64,000 nt of DNA from Pseudomonas umsongensis (GTDB lineage: Bacteria > Pseudomonadota > Gammaproteobacteria > Pseudomonadales > Pseudomonadaceae), in NCBI RefSeq assembly GCF_002236105.1, contig NZ_NIWU01000004.1:372001-436000 (forward strand). The letters are read 5' to 3'. Below the pieces are notes generated by a model. The model was given only the letters and a program-made list of their open reading frames with translations, was not told where the DNA came from and did no database searches. Both the position numbers and the translations under genes were made by a program. The number at the start of each line of letters is the position of its first letter. Within the stretch, counting starts at the first letter, position 1. Below, in pieces: positions 61,456 to 64,000 of the stretch.

Positions 61456-61947
61456 ATGAAGTTCTCCTCGATTCTCTTGTTGTCCCTTGGCCTGGTCAGT
61501 GGCATGGCCTCCGCTGGCGGCACCACCGAAGCAGGTGTGGGCGGCGCATTGGGCGGGGTTTTGGGCTCAGTCGTCGGCCAATCGCTTGGCGGCAGTACAG
61601 GTTCCACTATCGGCGCGGCCCTGGGTGGCGCGGGTGGTAGCGCAGTTGGCGCAGACAAACGCAGCCGTGGCGAAGCGGCCATTGGCGGTGCGTTGGGCGC
61701 AGCAGGCGGTAACGTGGTCGGTCGCAGCATGGGCGGCACCACGGGCAGCCTGATCGGCTCCGCAGCAGGCGGCGGCGCCGGTGGCGCGCTGGGCAACTAC
61801 ATGGGCAACAAGGCCGATGATGATGACGACGATGATCGTCGCTACCGTGGTCATGATGATCGTCGTTACTACCGTGACGGCCACCCAGGTCGCGGTCATG
61901 CCTATGGCCATCGCAAGCATCACAAGTACTACCGCCATCGTCACTGA
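61456..61947 (+). CDS. Glycine-zipper protein with acidic run and His-rich tail
   Basis: The 163-residue protein has a signal peptide (LSLGLVSGMASA-GG), followed by glycine-zipper segments (GVGGALGGVLGSVVGQSLGG, GEAAIGGALGAAGGNVVG, GSLIGSAAGGGAGGALGN) of the 2TM/YMGG kind. From residue 118 the sequence changes to a run of seven Asp, then Arg/Tyr-rich and a His-rich end (HGHRKHHKYYRHRH split by Ala-Tyr). The zipper part may insert into or pack on a membrane; the Asp and His stretches could bind metal. The function is unknown. Confidence 0.82.
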   Translation: MKFSSILLLSLGLVSGMASAGGTTEAGVGGALGGVLGSVVGQSLGGSTGSTIGAALGGAGGSAVGADKRSRGEAAIGGALGAAGGNVVGRSMGGTTGSLIGSAAGGGAGGALGNYMGNKADDDDDDDRRYRGHDDRRYYRDGHPGRGHAYGHRKHHKYYRHRH

Positions 61948-61971
61948 TCCCGAAAGGGTTCACTGACAGAT

Positions 61972-62004
61972 AAAAATCGCAGCCCGAGGGCTGCGATTTT
62001 TTTT
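61972..62004. terminator. Bidirectional terminator
   Basis: AAAATCGCAGCCC and GGGCTGCGATTTT form a perfect 13-bp stem with a 2-base loop and A/T tracts on both sides. Confidence 0.92.
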
Positions 62005-62011
62005 GCCTGGT

Positions 62012-62431
62012 TTAAACCACCAGACACTCCAATGCGTTGCGCAACCCGGCCGGAATCGCCACCGGCTGATTCGATGCCCGGTCGACAAACACATGCACGA
62101 AGCGCCCGGCTGCGCAGGCCTCGTCTTCCCCTTGCTTGAACACTGCCAACTCGTACTGCACCGAGCTGTTGCCCAACTTGCCGACCCGCAAGCCGACCTC
62201 GATCCGGTCCGGGAAGGCGATGGAAGCAAAGTAGTCGCAGGCTGAACTCACCACGAAACCCACTACCTCGCCATCGTGTATATCCAGGCCACCGACTTCG
62301 ATCAGGTAGGTGTTCACCGCCGTGTCGAAAAAACTGTAGTAGGTGACGTTGTTGACGTGACCATAGGCATCGTTGTCGTGCCAGCGTGTGGTGATGGGTT
62401 GGAAGTGTGGATAGTCGCAGCGTTGGGGCAT
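62012..62431 (-). CDS. 4HBT-family acyl-CoA thioesterase
   Basis: The 139-residue hot-dog-fold protein has the YbgC-like motif RWHDNDAYGHVNNVTYYSFFD, where the first Asp of the DND is the expected base, and a late strand FVHVFVDRAS. It hydrolyses acyl-CoAs; the exact chain is not known. It is encoded near the 3-hydroxyacyl-CoA dehydrogenase. Confidence 0.9.
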   Translation of the reverse strand: MPQRCDYPHFQPITTRWHDNDAYGHVNNVTYYSFFDTAVNTYLIEVGGLDIHDGEVVGFVVSSACDYFASIAFPDRIEVGLRVGKLGNSSVQYELAVFKQGEDEACAAGRFVHVFVDRASNQPVAIPAGLRNALECLVV

Positions 62432-62488
62432 TGGTGTGGATTCCTGAGTGTGTTCGCCAGTCTAAGGTGAAACCGCGTTATCGTTCTT

Positions 62489-62577
62489 CGCGAGCAGGCT
62501 CGCTCCCACAGGGATCTTAGTCGTACATAAAATTTGGGTTCACTGAAGATCAACTGTGGGAGCGAGCCTGCTCGCGA
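62489..62577. repeat. Inverted REP pair, GTGGGAGCGAGC family
   Basis: TCGCGAGCAGGCTCGCTCCCACA near 62489-62510 (split by its core) is repeated in reverse complement at about 62555-62577. It matches the 9.6-kb pair, not the GTAGGAGC family. Confidence 0.88.
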
Positions 62578-62603
62578 TGGCGCCCTCGCAGGCACCCCAT
62601 CAA

Positions 62604-63830
62604 TCACTTGTCCGCAAACCCTCTACCTGCCGCCGCCAACTCACCAATCAACCGCGCCGGGCGCCAGTGATCACCCTGGCGGGTCTCAAGCGCCAGCAGG
62701 CGTTGATGAATGTCCGCCAACCCTTGCTGATCCGCCCAGGCCATTGGACCACCCTTGTCCGCCGGGAATCCGTATCCGTTGAGGTACACCAGATCAATGT
62801 CGTGAGCCGATCCGGCGATGCCCTCCTGAAGGATCTTCGCACCCTCGTTGACCAATGCCAGCAAGCAGCGCTCCAGGATTTCCTCCGGGCTGATTTCACG
62901 GCGATGGAAACCCAGCCCTTCGCTGACTTCCAACACCAATGCATCGACTAGCGGGTCGTGCTCAGCCTGGCGACTGCCCGGCTCGTAGTGGTAGTAGCCG
63001 TCGCCGCTCTTCTGACCGAAACGGCCCTGCTCGCACAGACGGTTATCCACCTGTACCTCTGGTGCATCCTGCCCCACACCGGACAGTTGCCGGGCGCGCC
63101 ATTGCAGGTCGACGCCAACCACATCGAACATACGGAATGGTCCCATGGCGAAGCCAAAGCCTTGCAGCGCCGCATCGACCTGATAGGGATAAGCGCCCTC
63201 AAGCAGCATTTTGCGGGCTTCCAGCACGTAGGTGTTAAGCATGCGATTGCCAATAAAGCCGTCGCAATTGCCCGACACCACGCTGACCTTGCCCATGCGC
63301 TTGCCCAGCGCCAGCGCAGCATCGATGACCGCCGGTGCAGTCTGGGCACCACGGACGATTTCCAGCAGCTTCATGATGTGCGCCGGGCTGAAGAAGTGCA
63401 GGCCCAGGACCTGCTGTGGTCGGCCAGTCACCGCGGCAATGGCGTCGATGTCCAGTGCAGAGGTGTTACTCGCCAGAATGGCTTGAGGTTTTAGCAGGCC
63501 GTCCAGTTCGCGGAAGATTGACTGCTTAAGCTCGAGGTTTTCGTAGACGGCTTCGATGACCAAGTCGACGTCACGGATAGCCGCATAATCAGCGGCCGCC
63601 GTGACCCGAGCGATGCGGGCATCGGCCTCGACCTGGTCGATGCGTTCCTGTCGAACACTATGGGCATAGGTGTCCGACACAGTGACCAGTGCCTGTTCAA
63701 GCATCTGCGGATTGTTATCGACCCATTGTACCGCTACCCCGGCGTTGGCCAGGCACATGACAATGCCGCGGCCCATGGTGCCCGCGCCGATGACGGCTGC
63801 GCGCTGAATATTGAACGGTGTCTGGCTCAT
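62604..63830 (-). CDS. 3-hydroxyacyl-CoA dehydrogenase
   Basis: The 408-residue enzyme oxidises L-3-hydroxyacyl-CoA with NAD in fatty- or short-chain acid breakdown. It has the Rossmann motif VIGAGTMGRGI, VIEAVYENLELKQ, SNTSALDID, the catalytic His in GLHFFSPAHIMKLLEIV and NRMLNTY. Two C-terminal 3HCDH domains follow (FAMGPFRMFDVVGVD, and YGFPADKGGPMAWAD). No hydratase domain is present, so it is the stand-alone dehydrogenase. Confidence 0.9.
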   Translation of the reverse strand: MSQTPFNIQRAAVIGAGTMGRGIVMCLANAGVAVQWVDNNPQMLEQALVTVSDTYAHSVRQERIDQVEADARIARVTAAADYAAIRDVDLVIEAVYENLELKQSIFRELDGLLKPQAILASNTSALDIDAIAAVTGRPQQVLGLHFFSPAHIMKLLEIVRGAQTAPAVIDAALALGKRMGKVSVVSGNCDGFIGNRMLNTYVLEARKMLLEGAYPYQVDAALQGFGFAMGPFRMFDVVGVDLQWRARQLSGVGQDAPEVQVDNRLCEQGRFGQKSGDGYYHYEPGSRQAEHDPLVDALVLEVSEGLGFHRREISPEEILERCLLALVNEGAKILQEGIAGSAHDIDLVYLNGYGFPADKGGPMAWADQQGLADIHQRLLALETRQGDHWRPARLIGELAAAGRGFADK

Positions 63831-63953
63831 GATTATTCTCTTGTTGGCGATCCGAAGACAGCCCTCACCATAGTCAGCCGCCGCGCCTTTTTGAAATTTA
63901 TTCCTGTGATGAGCGACATTCAGCGGATGGATGCCGCTCCGCCAGACACCGAT

Positions 63954-64000
63954 TTAGAGGTGTGCCTGCGCCCACTCACGAACCTCGGCATACGGATAAT
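63954..64000 (-). CDS. C-terminal end of a gene that leaves the window
   Basis: The last 47 bases read on the minus strand as an open frame ending YPYAEVREWAQAHL and TAA. Only 14 codons are seen and no family can be named. Confidence 0.4.
   Translation of the reverse strand, partial: YPYAEVREWAQAHL

Noticed and set aside
61284..61796. 170-codon open frame on the minus strand, Pro/Ala-rich
   Set aside because: It is the antisense shadow of the glycine-zipper gene, whose signal peptide and family pattern support the plus strand.

Overview
The window looks like part of a Pseudomonas chromosome, most likely from the P. fluorescens group. It is GC-rich, its protein families are typical of Pseudomonas (OprD porin, AguA/AguB, DctB/DctD, SpuC-like and KauB-like enzymes), and intergenic gaps carry Pseudomonas-style inverted REP pairs. 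From memory, not from any search, the backbone order (gpmI-envC-ctpA-yibQ, hisBHAF, asmA-mutY-yggX-tRNA-Phe, an amino-acid ABC operon, rmlC, dctBD, cysQ-nudE-yrfG-lysM, fdhD-ydeP) resembles the region around PA5131-PA5188 of P. aeruginosa PAO1. The accessory blocks sit between those backbone genes.

Layout: 0-4.2 kb holds the end of gpmI and the cell-envelope genes envC, ctpA and a yibQ-type deacetylase. 4.3-5.5 kb is an AT-richer Vps62-like gene. 5.6-9.5 kb has a solute-binding protein gene and a tightly coupled hisB-hisH-DUF2164-hisA-hisF operon. 9.8-11.4 kb is an oxalate/formate-family MFS transporter. 11.8-15.6 kb is asmA-mutY-yggX and tRNA-Phe. 15.7-21.3 kb is a polyamine/amine catabolic locus (permease, aminotransferase, LuxR regulator, aldehyde dehydrogenase). 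21.7-25.4 kb is a patch of small or orphan genes, including a YhcG-type PD-(D/E)XK protein and a tandem pair of unknown paralogues. 25.5-26.9 kb is a GabP-like permease with a probable sigma-54 promoter. 27.4-31.6 kb is a polar amino-acid ABC operon and a methyltransferase.

The most interesting part is 32.0-49.6 kb. Next to tRNA-Thr lies an AT-richer cluster made of an ABC importer, a 1015-residue protein fusing an APH-type kinase, a LytM/M23-like domain and a class-III PLP enzyme, and a divergent Lrp/AsnC regulator. A second, diverged copy of the same three-domain fusion lies at 46.65-49.57 kb beside the agmatine-to-putrescine genes aguBA. The fused kinase and PLP lyase halves suggest a route in which an imported amino alcohol is phosphorylated and then eliminated, as in hydroxylysine or ethanolamine-phosphate breakdown. 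The substrate and the role of the central LytM domain are not known. Between the two copies are an SDR/FrnE/tautomerase operon, a Fic protein with a winged-helix tail and an array of repeats in its promoter, and an oprD gene with a terminator hairpin inside its predicted leader.

49.7-64 kb returns to backbone genes: rmlC, dctB-dctD, a thioesterase, cysQ-nudE, yrfG, a BON-LysM protein, a LysR regulator with fdhD and a YdeP-type molybdoenzyme, a glycine-zipper protein, a 4HBT thioesterase and a 3-hydroxyacyl-CoA dehydrogenase. Two distinct REP families are scattered through the intergenic gaps.
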